Source: Prostheceraeus crozeri (lineage: Eukaryota; Platyhelminthes; Polycladida; Euryleptidae). From it: a stretch of 64,000 nt of DNA. The notes under the pieces are model-generated. The model saw nothing but the letters and a program-made list of their open reading frames with translations, made no database searches and was not told the origin of the DNA. Position 1 is the first letter of the stretch, and every line of letters begins with the position of its first letter. The DNA is taken from contig CAJQUW010016853.1 of NCBI GenBank assembly GCA_907163375.1, forward strand, positions 1 through 64,000, given 5' to 3'. Both the position numbers and the translations under genes were made by a program. Positions 1 to 13,487 of the stretch are shown here, in pieces.

Positions 1-1265
<1,265 letters not shown>

Positions 1266-1380
1266 CGTGCTCTGATGCGTGGGCGTGTGCTCTGTTTCCT
1301 GTCTTCTTCGCTACTGATGCGTGGGCGTGTGCTCCGATGTCTTCTTCGCTACTGATGCGTGGGCGTGTGCTCCGATGAAT
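1266..1380. repeat. Short tandem repeat next to the poly(G) tract
   Basis: A 20-bp core (TGATGCGTGGGCGTGTGCTC) occurs three times, at 1273-1292, 1315-1334 and 1353-1372. The copies are spaced 42 and 38 bp apart and the last two share a CTTCTTCGCTAC segment. It is a local minisatellite of about 40-bp units. It separates the G homopolymer from recognisable retroelement sequence and may be the real edge of the assembled locus. Confidence 0.75.
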
Positions 1381-2095
1381 GGAGCAAGGACATGTACTTT
1401 AGTGCAAATGGTGAAAAAGGGGCTAGACCTGGCTACTTCCATTTGCAAGTTCTGGAACAAGAAATTAGAGCCTCCTATCAATCCAAAATTCCGTCCTATT
1501 ATTTCAAGTACGTATTATTATCAAGTAGCATTCATTGAAAAGTTGAGGAAACATGACATTGTGGATGAAAATGTGATTTATTGACATTTGATGTCGTTTC
1601 ACTCTGTACAAGTATACCACATGACTTAGGCATAGAATCAATTGCAAATTGGACAGATAAATACAGCGGCGCCATTTGCGACAGATTCACGAAGGAATTC
1701 ATTTTGGCTTCTATAAACGAGAATTGATTCATTGAATGAATTCAGAATGAATTCATTTGGGAATTCATCTCAAAAACAATTGCTTTAAATTCGAGAACGA
1801 CTTCCATCTGCAAACATCTAGTACTTCTATGGGCACCAAATTGGCCCCTACATATGCGATATTATTTATGGAATTTCTCGAGGAAAAAATGTATTCAATA
1901 ACAAAAGAAATATACAATGACGACATATCCTCTAGAATAACGGAAAATTGGATCAGATACATTGATGATTGTTTCATCTTTTGGAATACGAAATTCGACA
2001 GCATTGGCAATTTCAACGTAACTTTTTAGTCTTAATCCAATAGTGATACCAAGACTATTGATTTTCTTGACGTTACTGTTTACAAAGATCATGGG
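1381..2095 (+). mobile_element. Penelope-like element, 5' fragment (reverse transcriptase)
   Basis: Translated pieces give a PLE-type reverse transcriptase in order: FRPIIS, then TFDVVSLYTSIP (catalytic motif A region), then GTKLAPTYA and RYIDDCFIFW (motif C, YIDD), then TIDFLDVTVYKDHG. The frame is broken: a shift near 1582 moves the reading from the first open frame (1321-1584) to the motif A frame, and stops occur near 1726 and 2029. The open piece 1757-2029 carries motifs B and C. The element continues at 8488 beyond the inserted BEL element. The N-terminus is missing at the minisatellite. A degraded, inactive copy. Confidence 0.85.
2091..2095. repeat. Target-site duplication of the BEL/Pao insertion (left copy)
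   Basis: ATGGG directly precedes the 5' LTR at 2091-2095 and is repeated directly after the 3' LTR at 8488-8492. A 5-bp duplication fits retroviral-type integration by BEL/Pao elements. Taking one copy away leaves the interrupted PLE reading in the same frame across the site, which confirms the insertion point. Confidence 0.9.
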
Positions 2096-2460
2096 TGTTT
2101 AGTTTGATCACATTGTGTTAATAATCGTAGATTTCTTTTCTGATAATGCTTCTCTGACTTCTACTAGGAATATGCCCAATATCTACGAGTTGACACTTCC
2201 CTTAAGCCCTTTCAGCAAAGATATCCATGCCCCATATTCCATGATGTGTTAACGTTGTTACTAGCAGTTTGTAATTTGACTAATTTGACTAGACTAGAAC
2301 TCTTGCTCTTCGAAGGGACAACTTACCATTAAGTAAGTATTCTGGAGATTGTAATAAATCATCTGTAAATATTGTAAATGATATGATTTATCTTCTTTTA
2401 GATACCGTCTCATATGGCTTCTATATAATAAACGAATTATTACCAAGGACGTGTTTTACA
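2096..2460 (+). repeat. 5' LTR of the BEL/Pao element
   Basis: 365 bp, starting TGTTTAG and ending TTTTACA. It is near-identical to 8132-8487 apart from about four substitutions and an extra 9-bp tandem copy. It contains an AATAAA-like motif, as expected for an LTR that carries promoter and polyadenylation functions. I could not recognise the tRNA primer site downstream with confidence. Confidence 0.93.
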
Positions 2461-2723
2461 GTATTTAATGGTAAGGATACAATTACGGATTTTGGAAGTA
2501 TCAGTCCCCTCAATTGATGTCCTGTAAGTACGTTCCATGTCTTTGAAAGAATAATAAAAATTATGTCAAAGGTGTAAGCAGCTAAAGTCGAGTTTATAAA
2601 GTTTCAAGAAATTGAAGTATTGTCAATTTGGTCAATCATCAAAGTTGTTAGAAATTCACAAGTCGATTTTAAAACTCAAAGGCCACTGTCTATATATCGT
2701 TTCATAAGGTTGTCAATTTATCC

Positions 2724-5700
2724 TTGAATTTTGGTATGGCTGATTTGTCTAGTTTGAAAAGAAAACGAACAGTCACTCGAACTAAAGTATCGAAAATATT
2801 AACAAGTGCAGAGAGAGCAATACAATTGAGCGATGTGAATGAAATGCAAGTATCTTTGAGTTTATTAAAGTTGACCTATGATCGCTTAAAACAGCTGAAC
2901 GAGGATTTAGAACCGTTCATCGATGATGAAAACCTTGAAGAAGAAATAGAAAGCACACTTGAATATGATAAGAAAATTGAGTCAATAATTTTTAGCTTGG
3001 AAGAGCAATTAAAAATTAAGGAGGTTTCAAATAATGCAAACGCAGATACGTACGCCTGTCCAAGTAACTTATCATCTATTATTACAAGTAATCAGAAAAG
3101 GAGTATGTTACCAAAATGTGAGCCAGAGTCTTACGACGGCAGTGATGTCACGAAGTTCAAATCCTTTCTCGAACGCTTCGAGAGAATGATAAGCGTAGTA
3201 GACGATGATGCCGAAAAGCTATGTTTTCTAGAAATGTACACTAAAAATGTACCAAAAGAAATCGTGCGAAGTTGCATGAATATAACTCCCACGTTAGGCT
3301 ACAAACGGGCTATAGCGTTATTAAAAGAAAAATACGGTAATGATTATTTGATTACAAACACTTTACTACAGAAAATTGAAGCTTGGCCGATAATCCAGCC
3401 TGAAGACGGACTATCATTAGAAAGATTCAGCCTTTTCCTTAGAAGTTGTGTTCACAGCATCGATCGCATATCGAACTTAGAAAGACTGAATAACCCTAAT
3501 GAAATTCAAAGAACGACAGAAAAACTACCACTTAACTTGCGAGAAAAATGGCGAAATACAGCATTTACTCCAATAGAGTCAAAGAAAAACATTGTCTTCA
3601 CTGATTTGGTGGATTTTATAGAACGAGAGGCAAAGATTCTCACAATGCCAATTTTTGGTGAGCTTAAGTATTCAACTAATCATGAACAAGAAAAACTCAC
3701 AAAACACGTGTCATTTGCTACTGGTCTATCAAACGAAAATGAATATAAAAGAAGAGATCAGAAGTTTTGCGAATTCTGTGAAAGAAAGAACCATTATTTG
3801 AATGAATGTTTCAAATTTGGTAAACAGGCTATTGAGGAGAAAAGAGTGTTTATTCGGAAACATTCACTCTGTTTTGGATGTCTTCGAATGGGCCACCTTT
3901 CCAAGGATTGCAAACAAAGATTGACGTGTGATATTTGCAGCAGAGGGCATCCTACCTTACTTCACATTCGCAAAGATTCTTCCACTACTCAAGATCAAAC
4001 GCATGACAATACCAACGAAGAAACCGTATCAGCATTCTGTAACAAGGATAATGAAACTGGGGCCGGTGGTAAGAAAAAGATAGCTCTGGCTCTTATTCCC
4101 GTGAAAGTTCGCATCAAAGGACAGAGTGAGAGCATCATAACCTACGCCGGTTTAGATAACTTCAGTACGGACTGTTTCTTATCGGAGGATTTAGTTAAAC
4201 AACTCGGTATCAGTGGTGCAAAGACCATGATTCAATTGACAACTATGGAACGCAAAAAGAGTCCTACATCGACATATGTTATAAATCATCTGGAGATTTT
4301 GGACCTTGATGAGAATACCACTTTCGCACTCCCATCAACTTTCACAATGCCTGAATTACCCATTTCGAAACAGGACATACCTTCAAAAGAAGAAATTATG
4401 AAATGGAAACATTTCAGAAATATCCCACTCGATTTTGTGCGTGCAGAAGTCGGCATTATGATAGGTGCAAATGTCCCAGAATTGATGAAACCTCTAGAAG
4501 TCATATACGCAAACACAAATGAACCCTACGCCACGAGACATGCTTTGGGGTGGGCTATTAATGGACCTATTTCTAACTCCGAAATTACAGAAATAAAGGT
4601 AAATCGTACAAAAGTCGATTATCAAGATATCGCAACAAAATTGGATATTATGTATTCACATGATTTTAAAGATTCAAACGTAGTCGGTTCCGGTCCATCA
4701 ATCGAAGACAACATGTGGGAGAATCACGTAAGTTCTACAATAAGGTTCCACGATGGACATTATGAAATCGGATTACCCCTTCGCGAAGAAAAACCATGTG
4801 TACTCGATAATCGTCAACAAGCAATAAAACATTTGAGTTTCTTGAAAAGACGTCTTGAAAATAATGTACAACTTTGTCAAGATTACTGCAGTTTCATGAA
4901 CGATATGATTGAAAAGGGATTTGCAGAGAAATCACAGAATTCAGAGCAGCAGTCAAAATCATCATGGTATATAACTCATCACGGCGTATACCATAAAGTC
5001 AAAAGGAAGATACGAGTAGTTTTAATTGTGCATTGAAATATAAAGGAATTTCATTGAATGATATGTTGCTTCAAGGACCAGATATGACAAACAACCTACT
5101 TGGGATTCTTCTGCGATTTAGGAAAGGAAATATTGCCTTCTCTGGGGACATTGAGAAGATGTTCTATCAAGTCAAAGTTCCCAATGAAAATCGTAATCTC
5201 ATGAAGTTTTTGTGGTACCCAAACGGAGATTTGAGAAAGAAACCCATGGAATACCGTTTAACGGTTCATGTATTCGGAGCTGTTTCTTCTCCTAGCTGTG
5301 CAAATTATGCTCTCAGACAGGCCATTTCACAATGTGATGATCAAAGTATAGCTCAGCTATTAATAAGAAATTTTTATGTTGACGATCTCCTTCTTTCTGT
5401 TGATGATGAAAATGAAGCGATCAAGATTATCGACACCGCTAAACTTGCATGTCTCAATGGAGGATTTAATCTAACCAAATTCTCAAACAATTCATCCAGC
5501 TTACTGAAATCATATTCAGGAGATTTAAGTCCAAGTGATAAAGTTGAGCAAAGCATCAAGGAGAAATGCGATATAAGTATTCAGAGAGCGTTGGGTGTAA
5601 AATGGAACGTAGAATCGGATACTTTCGGATATAAAATTGAAATCAAAACAAACATATTTACGAGAAGAAGCGTATTATCTGTTATATTTTCCATTTACGA

Positions 5701-8017
5701 TCCTCTTGGTTTTGTATCACCGTTCATTTTGACAGCTAAATTGATATTTCAAGAATTATGCAGACTTCGTATCGGTTGGGACGAGCCATTGCCCATTGAA
5801 CAGCAACAGAAATGGCGGATTTGGATCTCAGAAATCCATAAGTTGTCAGACTTTGAAATACAAAGATGCTATAAGCCCATTCATTCGAAGGTAAACTCAT
5901 GTGAAATACATATATTCTGTGACGGTAGCGAAGATGGTTATGGAACCGTAGCATATGCTCGTTTCAATAACTCAACTAATGATGTTCATTGTTCATTCGT
6001 TCTGGCCAAAGCCCGAACTTGTCCATTAAAGCCGATGACCATACCTAGAATTGAACTAACTGCAGCTAGGCTGGGAGTCCAAATCAAATGCATTCTCCGG
6101 AAGGAGCTCGAAGAGGCGATGTGTATTGAGAATTATGTATTTTGGACAGACAGCACTACGGTACTGAAATATATTTGCAACGAGAATTGCCGCTTTCACC
6201 GATTTGTATCAAATAGAGTTGCATTCATATGAGAGCATTCTCATCCTGATCAGTGGAAATATATTCCCTCAAAGGTAAATCCTGCTGATCATGCTAGTCG
6301 AGGAGTTGATATGTCGAAGTTAACTGATTTGAAAGAATGGAAACAAGGTCCCTCATTCTTATGGTCTCCAAAGTCAGAATGGCCTAACGATGATAAGCAT
6401 CGTAAAGTAAATCCCAATGATCCAGAAATAAAGAAATCGAAACAAATGGCGTATAGCTGCTTCACTCGATCAGAGACATCTCCAATCGAACGGCTTTTCG
6501 AGTCATCATCTTCATGGTATCATTTGTTGCGGAAAGTAGCTTGGTTATTGAAAATCAAGGAATGCTTGAAACTAAAACTACAATTGGAAAGAAGCTTATC
6601 GCTGAATGACCTTCAAATAGCTAAAAGCGCAATTTTCAAATATATACACGAAATATTCTTCTCAAAAGAATTAAATGATATTCATCTAGATAAGACTGTA
6701 TCAAGGAAAAGCTCAATATATCAACTGAACCCATTCGTAGACAGTGATGGCATGCTTCGAATCGGAGGAAGACTATCTAGAGCAAACATTTCATGGGAAG
6801 CAAAACATCCTATTATTCTGCCGAAAGATAGCAAAATAACCAGTTTAATCATCCAATCAACACATCTAAAACTCGGCTGTATGGGCAAAGAAACTATCAT
6901 TTCGGAGTTAAGGAAAACGCTGTGGATTATTGGAGTTAGACAACTTGCTCGAAAATGTACAAGAAACTGTATATTCTGTCGCAGGAGACAAGGAAAGCCA
7001 AGTTATCCACAAATGGCAGATTTGCCTGCTGACCGCTTGATTGGTGATCGACCACCATTTACGAACGTTGGCCTAGATTATTTTGGACCTTTTGTAGTGA
7101 AACGCGGTAGACGAGAAACAAAACGATATGGTGTAATATTTTCATGTCTATCAAGTAGAGCAGTACATATCGAAGTTGCACAATCACTTGATACTGATTC
7201 ATTTATCAATGTACTTAGACGTTTTATAGCGAGAAGAGGACAAGTAGAAATTATTCGATCAGATAACGGAACTAACTTTGTGAAAGGTAATAAAGAACTT
7301 AACGAAAAAATAAAAAAATGGAACAATCAACATATTTCGGAATCAATGTTACAAAAAGGAATTGATTGGATCTTCAATCCACCAGCCGCATCCCATTTTG
7401 GTGGAATATGGGAAAGAGAAATCCGAACCATTCGGAAAGTGTTGAACGGCGTTATGAGGGAACAAAATGTAAGACTTTCGGACGATTCGCTGATGTGTGA
7501 GGTAGAGGCAATAATGAACAGCCGTCCGCTAACTAGTATATCTGATGATCCAAACGATCTTGAGCCCTTAACGCCTAACCACATACTTTTATTGAAATCC
7601 AGCCCTTCTTTCCCTCCAGGATTATTCAGTGCAAAAGATTTATAGATACGTCGCAGATGGAAACAAGTTCAATACCTTTCGAATTTATTCTGGACTAGAT
7701 GGACCAGGCAGTACTTACCCAAACTCCAAAGAAGACAAAAATGGGTAACAAATCGGGATCACCTTCAAATTGGAGATTTTGTGTTAGTGATAAATGAGAA
7801 TTATCCGCGAAGTAATTGGCCTACTGGTCGTATTATTGAGACCAGTATTGATGAAAAAGGAATAACACGATCTGTGAGAGTTAAAGTGGTGAATACAGGT
7901 CAATTTTTGCAAAGAACGAAACGTCAAATTGTGAATAGTAAAACTAAATTTTCTGAAATCAACAGACCTGTATCCAAGATTTTTCTTTTGAAAAGCATTT
8001 GTGAACTAAGTGATTAG
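2724..8017 (+). pseudogene. gag-pol coding region of the BEL/Pao element (broken)
   Basis: Gag lies at about 2.7-4.0 kb and ends with Cys/His zinc-knuckle clusters (near 3.77-3.95 kb: CEFC, CFGC...HLSKDC, CDIC). The protease region is near 4.1-4.3 kb. Reverse transcriptase spans about 4.8-5.6 kb with DIEKMFYQV and FYVDDLLLSV. RNase H is near 5.9-6.2 kb (FCDGSEDGYG, WTDSTTVLKY). Integrase follows at about 6.8-7.6 kb with an HHCC-like module (ending NCIFC), then GLDYFGPF, SDNGTNF and WERE. A DUF5641-like tail is near 7.8-8.0 kb. The domain order is diagnostic of BEL/Pao. The polyprotein is not continuous (about three breaks). Confidence 0.9.
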
Positions 8018-8131
8018 CTACTATAGAAGTCAGCTGAATCTATAGGTCTTTTGGAGAACTTATCGTTTCATGTTAATTGTATTTCCTGTATATAATTATA
8101 TCAAATCTTTCATATTTGAGGGGCCGTAATG

Positions 8132-8487
8132 TGTTAAGTTTGATCACATTGTGTTAATAATCGTAGATTTCTTTTCTGATAATGCTTCTCTGACTTCTAC
8201 TAGGAATATGCCCAATATCTACGAGTTGACACTTCCCTTAAGCCCTTTCAGCAAAGATATCCATGCCCCATATTCCATGATGTGTTAACGTTGTTACTAG
8301 CAGTTTGTAATTTGACTAGACTAGAACTCTTGCTCTTCGAAGGGACAACTTACCATTAAGTAAGTATTCTGGAGATTGTAATAAATCATCTGTAAATATT
8401 GTAAATGATATGATTTATGTTCTTTTAGATACCGTCTCATATGGCTTCTATATAATAAACGAATTATTGCCAAGGACGCGTTTTACA
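8132..8487 (+). repeat. 3' LTR of the BEL/Pao element
   Basis: 356 bp, starting TGTTAAG and ending TTTTACA, followed directly by the ATGGG target duplication. It is about 99% identical to the 5' LTR outside one short tandem-length difference. Confidence 0.93.
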
Positions 8488-9381
8488 ATGGGAAACTAGA
8501 AACAAAAATTTACCACGAGCCGACTGCCAGCATGAATCATGTGCCGTTCAATTCTGTGCAACCTATTCCTTACAACCTTGCAAAGTGAATAGATATGTTG
8601 GCATGCAATCTCACCAACAAATCTATCGAATTGAGTAATTTGAAGAAAGTTTTACTGAATTTAAATCATCCTAATAATTTGACTGAGAATGCATTTTAGC
8701 GTGCATCACGAGGAACTGATTGAAAATAAAGCAAACAAAATGATACAATACCATTTGTTTCAACATACAACAAAATAATTTGAATATGTACAATGAAGTA
8801 ATCGCTCCGACTATTGAAGCTTTTAAGCTAATGGATCCCATTAAGAACTGTCGAATCATAAGAGCATATAAACAACCCAAAAACTTGTATAGTTTGTATA
8901 GTTTTTTGCATATGTTATTTGTATAGCTTAGATAAAAATAACAAAGAAACTATTAACGGCATAACGAAATGTGATGAAGCAAGATGTGGTTGTTGCAATT
9001 GCATTGTTGAGGGGGAAAGTGTTGACTTTAAAGTAGCAAACGGTTCAAGAACTTTCAGCATTAAATCCAATCTTAATTGTCTGTCATGCAATGTTATTTA
9101 CGTTCTTTTTTTGTAACGGTTGCAGTCAATTTAATGTAGGCCAAACTGGTGGTATACTTAGGATGAGAATGGCTATCCACAGGCAGCAAGTATCCCATCC
9201 TAACTGTTCTATCCTAAACGTTAGTAGGCACATAGCATCTTGTTCCAATAATTATGATGTAAAATTTATGGTCGCATCGATGTATCAATTACCTTCACAA
9301 TGCAGTAAATACCAAAGAGAGAAGAAAGAAGAGCTTTTCATTTCTATGTTTAAACCTTCGCTAAATAAGCATGAACATTAA
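8488..9381 (+). mobile_element. Penelope-like element, 3' fragment (RT tail and GIY-YIG endonuclease)
   Basis: This continues the PLE interrupted at 2095. The first residues, GKLETKIYHEPTASMNH, follow on from DVTVYKDHG with only the target duplication between. Further pieces include a typical PLE linker (AYKQPKNL near 8.87 kb) and two overlapping open frames, 8919-9116 and 9091-9381. The first carries a Cys-rich CGCCNC module. The second holds a GIY-YIG endonuclease remnant with NVGQTGG, MAIHRQQV and an HIASC motif. The two frames are offset by a frameshift near 9110. Decayed and inactive. Confidence 0.85.
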
Positions 9382-9423
9382 AATATTCATGTGTGATTTG
9401 TTTATTTTGTATATATATACATA

Positions 9424-9586
9424 CATGCCGAGACCCAAATTCTTGATTTTTTTCCTTTCGGGGTTAAAAATAAAAGTAATTATTATTAATTTACAAATAA
9501 GCCAGAAACGCTTGTAGTTCCCGTAATGATTTAAGTCAGATTTTGTTCTCACCTCTTGAATTTTTTCCTTTCGCGGTCTCGGCATG
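9424..9586. repeat. Short element with 12-bp inverted ends
   Basis: CATGCCGAGACC at 9424-9435 is the exact reverse complement of GGTCTCGGCATG at 9575-9586, enclosing about 139 bp. A direct motif (TTTTTTCCTTTCG) lies just inside both ends. It may be a small non-autonomous transposon or the tail of the neighbouring PLE. No target duplication is evident. Confidence 0.5.
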
Positions 9587-9846
9587 TTTAGATTAATTCT
9601 TTCAATGGCCAAATGTGTCAGCTGCCGGCTTTCTATGTACATCCACCTACCAATGGTTTGTGCATGGAACGCAAACACGAACTAGCTATTTGCATTCGTG
9701 TTTGCAAGTTCAAACTTTTGAACCCGAGCTCTGAGAACAAGATTTGAATTATTTCATTAATTATAGATGTCTGGAGGTCGGATGACGCTTTATCGGCATC
9801 TGATTTACTGATTCTCTACAATAAGGTATACTACACTGATGACGGC

Positions 9847-9932
9847 AAATAAGCCAGAAACGTTTGTAGTTCCCGTAATGATTTAAGTCACATTTTGTTC
9901 TCACCTCTTGAATTTTTTCCTTTCGGGGTCTC
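9847..9932. repeat. Second copy of the 9.5-kb repeat
   Basis: About 85 bp starting CAAATAAGCCAGAAACG nearly matches 9495-9580, including TTTGTTCTCACCTCTTGAA. It is a direct partial copy of the element at 9424-9586, here without the left inverted end. Confidence 0.6.
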
Positions 9933-9958
9933 TGCCTCTAAGATATATTCGATGAATA

Positions 9959-10031
9959 TTAGGTCTGTTCCCATTTGTAACCGAGGATACAACTGAATAT
10001 TCAATAATTCTATTTACATCGTGCTTGCAAA
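9959..10031 (+). repeat. Dispersed repeat, copy 1
   Basis: It contains AGGTCTGTTCCC, then a GAGGATACAACTGAATATTC-like core, then AATTCTATTTAC. Two diverged relatives occur at 10259-10349 and 31408-31471. It is an unclassified short dispersed repeat. Confidence 0.5.
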
Positions 10032-10258
10032 AAGCAGCATTTATTAATTACTGCAGGCGGTACTCACTAACCTAGGCGATTCGCCAGTGTGTCTAAAGTG
10101 ATATTTAATGAACTCTCGTCGAAAATTCTCTAACTTGCTAATTTCAAATCTTTAATTGAACCGTGTATGACTACAACTCTAAATAACGAGTTGTCGATGT
10201 TAATAGATGTAAACTAGGCCTACTGATGATTCTAGATATTGGATGAAATGGCAGTTAT

Positions 10259-10349
10259 TCAGATTTGTTCCCATTTTTCAATTAAGGATGCAACTCAATA
10301 TTCAATTATTCTATTTACTCTACGACATAGTTTTGATCTTGCTTGCCTG
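10259..10349 (+). repeat. Dispersed repeat, copy 2
   Basis: It carries the same GGATGCAACTCAATATTC core and TTATTCTATTTAC tail as 9959-10031. The left flank (ATGGCAGTTATTCAG) also resembles that of the 31.4-kb copy, so the repeat unit probably extends about 30 bp further left. Confidence 0.5.
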
Positions 10350-10929
10350 CTGGTATATTCATCCAAACTTTAATTTTCAAAGCTTCAGATATGCAGACGA
10401 CGTTTAATCTCCTCTGTATGTAAATTAGACTTTCGCAATGACACTTGACTGAACGATGTCTTCAAAGTCAATTGCTTTCTTCCTTTTGCCATGACATGCA
10501 TTAGCTTTTGACAGATCTGATAGGAATAGTAAGCATCTAGCATCACTTAAAAATTATTGGCAAGGTAATATATCTCAGACCATAGTCTCAACTCAAACAA
10601 TGTTTCATCATTCGCATTTTGTGCGATCTTTATCTCATTCGATGCTTGGTTCGCCAGCTGAATAGGATTTTGACAAATTGATTTGTGCTGTCGATCTCTT
10701 TTCATTGAAAAGGTTATGTGAATATTTTGGTAGATCCATATTCTGCATAACCTCAGTCAACGGATACTTGCTGACTTCTCAAAAAAAAAGAGCGGTCGGT
10801 TGAAATCTCATCATAAATCCCATTATATTACAGGGTTATTATACCAGCATGTTAAAAATTCAGTAAATTAGTGAGAGTGGAAAAGGCACACAGCTGGTTG
10901 CTCGAAACAGTGTGGAATTATATCAGAAT

Positions 10930-11660
10930 AGTGCGGCAGCCATAGCGAGTTTCTGCAAGGAGCGAAGCCGAAAGTGAAACTACGAAAATGTACACCCTAT
11001 TCCTAGTGCGAATCGATGCGTCTGCCGAGTTCTAGTGAGTTCCTCTTCTTGTCAGACCGGACAAAAGAAAAACACATGTAAATCCAATGGGACGCAGATT
11101 GCAGTTTTTGGTTAAAATGAAATTTTCTATGCTTTCTCAGATTAAACGAAAAGTACTAAACCCAGTCATAATTTTTGTCATGGAATGTCTTCAAGTCATT
11201 TCCTTTTATCTTCATGCACCCCTGTCTGTAAAGCTGAACACAATTAGATTTGGTGACCCTCTTAATGTCGGCAAACACAAACATTTTGAACAACTTTATC
11301 CACATTCAAATCTCACATACATTGCCGATTAGATGCATGATAATTGCACATGCACATCATAGGAAATGACCGGAAGACATTCCATATCAAAACTTATGAC
11401 TCTGGGCTTAGTACTTTTTGTTTAATCACTGAAAACATACGAAATTTCAATTCAGCCGAAAACTGCAATCTGCGTCCCATTGGATTTACATGTGATTTTC
11501 TTTGATCTTGTCTGACAAGAAGAGGAACTCACTAGAACTCGGCAGACGTGCCGATTCGTAGGCATAGGGTGTACATCATTCTGTGAAAGTCTTATTTTCG
11601 GTCTTCTTCCTTGCAGAAACTCGCTCTGCCTGCCGGACTAGAACTTGCGCATCGACGATT
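10930..11660. mobile_element. Foldback (palindromic) element
   Basis: Two imperfect inverted arms of about 270-300 bp (about 10930-11215 and 11345-11660) flank a loop of about 130 bp. Matching landmarks are GCGAGTTTCTGCAAGG, GAGTTCTAGTGAGTTCC, AATCCAATGGGACGCAGATT and AGTACTAA, each present on one strand in the left arm and on the other in the right. No transposase is present. It would fold into a long hairpin as RNA or single-stranded DNA. Confidence 0.85.
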
Positions 11661-11951
11661 ATTTTTATTTTGCACCGAATTTTCGGATGACTGACCACCA
11701 TCCATCTTCAGGGTGAACATAGTTATGAAATGATATGAAATGACAGGCAAGTTACTTAAGTTAGAACGAACGAAAATCAATAGAAGTCAGGATTGCACTA
11801 AAGCACAGTAAATGGACTGTAAACATGAATCTGTGCGATTGAAATTGTCATTCCGCGCTATGTGCCAATAATTCATAATATAGTCATTCATGTGCCATAA
11901 TTTCAATCGTACGGATTCATATGCAAAATATAGATAATCGTCGATGCGCAA
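11646..11951. mobile_element. Second inverted-repeat element nested at the foldback edge
   Basis: GCGCATCGACGATTAT near 11650-11665 is the reverse complement of ATAATCGTCGATGCGC near 11935-11950, framing about 300 bp. Inside is a smaller inverted repeat (GATTGAAATT near 11835 against AATTTCAATC near 11900). The sequence just outside the right end (TTCTGATATAATTTC) matches the left flank of the foldback at about 10910-10928 in reverse complement. The two structures therefore look nested within one larger palindrome. Confidence 0.65.
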
Positions 11952-12432
11952 ATTCTGATATAATTTCACCGACGCGCAAGCTTTTTATATCTTTAACGGT
12001 GTGGAATTGTGCTTGATTCTCATTATTTAATCGTGATGTTTGGATTGTGACCTCTGACTCAATGAAATTTTCGTTTCGGAAAGAACATTTCCACTCCATC
12101 GATTTATCAACTAATAGCCATTGTATGCGTCATTGTCTTTCATAAAAAAGTCAGCAACTATGCGTTTTTTCTACAAGGCTACAAAATGAGAGCTATTGAC
12201 AAAACTAGCCATAGCTTTGCCGAACTATAGCCCTAAAACTGCGAACTAGCCAACTCTTAATAAGTAAAGATTGTATAGGTGAAAAAATTATATTCGAAAA
12301 AAAGCAATGTTCATTCGGTTTGTTTGTGCTTTTCCTTGAGGGCAAACATGTTCCATTAATTTAAATTTATCTGGAGAAGTTAATTGTGTTAATTATGACA
12401 CTATTATCAGTAACACTGATAAGTCTTACTAA

Positions 12433-12618
12433 GTGCGACATCTGACTGAATGCAGCAAGAAAAGCGAGCTCCTTCAAGAAAAAGACCTGGGATTCAAAGT
12501 GTTCAATAAGTCAAGACACATCCTACAGCTTGCCATCACCGAGAGTGTATCCATTCGTAAGTTGAATCTTGATTTATGTGCTCAAAAGGCTAGATTATTT
12601 CTCCTTCGTCTTTGCTAG
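12433..12618 (+). pseudogene. Possible PLE endonuclease C-terminal remnant
   Basis: The 61-aa frame has HLTECSKK followed by a SRHILQLAITESVSIRKLNLDL segment. Its pattern resembles the end of the GIY-YIG module of PLEs (histidine-cysteine, then a helix with ESxxIxKLxxxL). It stands alone without a reverse transcriptase. The match is pattern-based and weak. Confidence 0.3.
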
Positions 12619-13077
12619 CTGTTTACTTTATTTTCTGAATTAATCACTTTCTCTCGCAAGATTTGTAGATTTGTATTACCTAATGCATGTTTTATTGGTG
12701 ATCTGGTTAGCAAGTATATTTTCAAAAGATTTTATTCCATCTCTATGTGAAAGAATCCACTACAGTTAAGCATGATGTATTTAACTTCGCTTATTCCATA
12801 TTTCATTGCCTGTAACATATCTGCATTGCATTCTTGTTGTAAAGCCACTTAGAGACCAAGCGTGGGCATGGACAAATTATTGAGTTTTCACTTCATCAAA
12901 TTAATGTTTTGTTTCCTTCACAGCTTTTAAATCTAGTTCAGAGCAAAGCATCAATTTTGATCATCTGAAAATGCAAAATTGAGTTTTTATAACGATTAAG
13001 CAATTTGAGAGATTAATACGCGATTACAACGACGAATTAGGGCCTCGAATCGTAAACCTTTATGGTAAATTCCATTT

Positions 13078-13487
13078 GTTCGCTCGTAACGCCGTGCGCA
13101 CTTAAAACTTCTTATGATTTGACAAGACATTATCATCACTCATGTCATGCATCATATTACCACATTTTTATAATGGAGTCACATGATTATAAATTTCAAG
13201 TTCAACTAGCCTTAGTATACCCACGAGAACTCAATTTGTGCCATGTTCGCTCGTAACGAAATTCGGACATGACTTTGGTGATCTCTTTTTTAATTCAAAA
13301 ACTCTGCTCTGTTACACCGAATTAGATAAAATAAATTCTTGTAGGTTATCAATAGTGGTCTAATATTTAAGTACGTGTCAACTTTTCCGAGAAAGAATCA
13401 CTTATACTGTGAAAAAATTGGCTAAGATTCTGTTCGCTCGTAACTTACTTTGCGTTCGCTCGTAACATTTATGTGTTTGCTCGTAAC
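13078..13487 (+). repeat. Left subterminal repeat cluster (five GTTCGCTCGTAAC copies)
   Basis: Four perfect copies and one single-mismatch copy (GTTTGCTCGTAAC) lie within 410 bp, all in the same orientation. The last three are only 9-22 bp apart. They lie downstream of the transposase stop codon. Candidate transposase-binding sites. Confidence 0.85.

Larger units (their letters stand above)
2096..8487 (+). mobile_element. BEL/Pao LTR retrotransposon inserted in a PLE
   Basis: A 6.4-kb element bounded by direct LTRs that begin TGTT and end TACA, with 5-bp target duplications. The internal region reads gag with zinc knuckles, aspartic protease, reverse transcriptase with a YVDD box, RNase H, and integrase with a zinc-binding module and DDE core, in the BEL/Pao order. 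A purine-rich tract (GAGGGGCCG, about 8118-8126) precedes the 3' LTR. The LTRs differ by only about four substitutions and one 9-bp tandem duplication, so the insertion is young. The coding region is broken by about three interruptions, so this copy is a recent fossil. Confidence 0.95.

Noticed and set aside
13078-13487. CRISPR-like reading of the GTTCGCTCGTAAC copies
   Set aside because: Spacing is irregular, copies also occur inverted on the far side of a transposase, and the context is eukaryotic. A transposon subterminal array explains it better.
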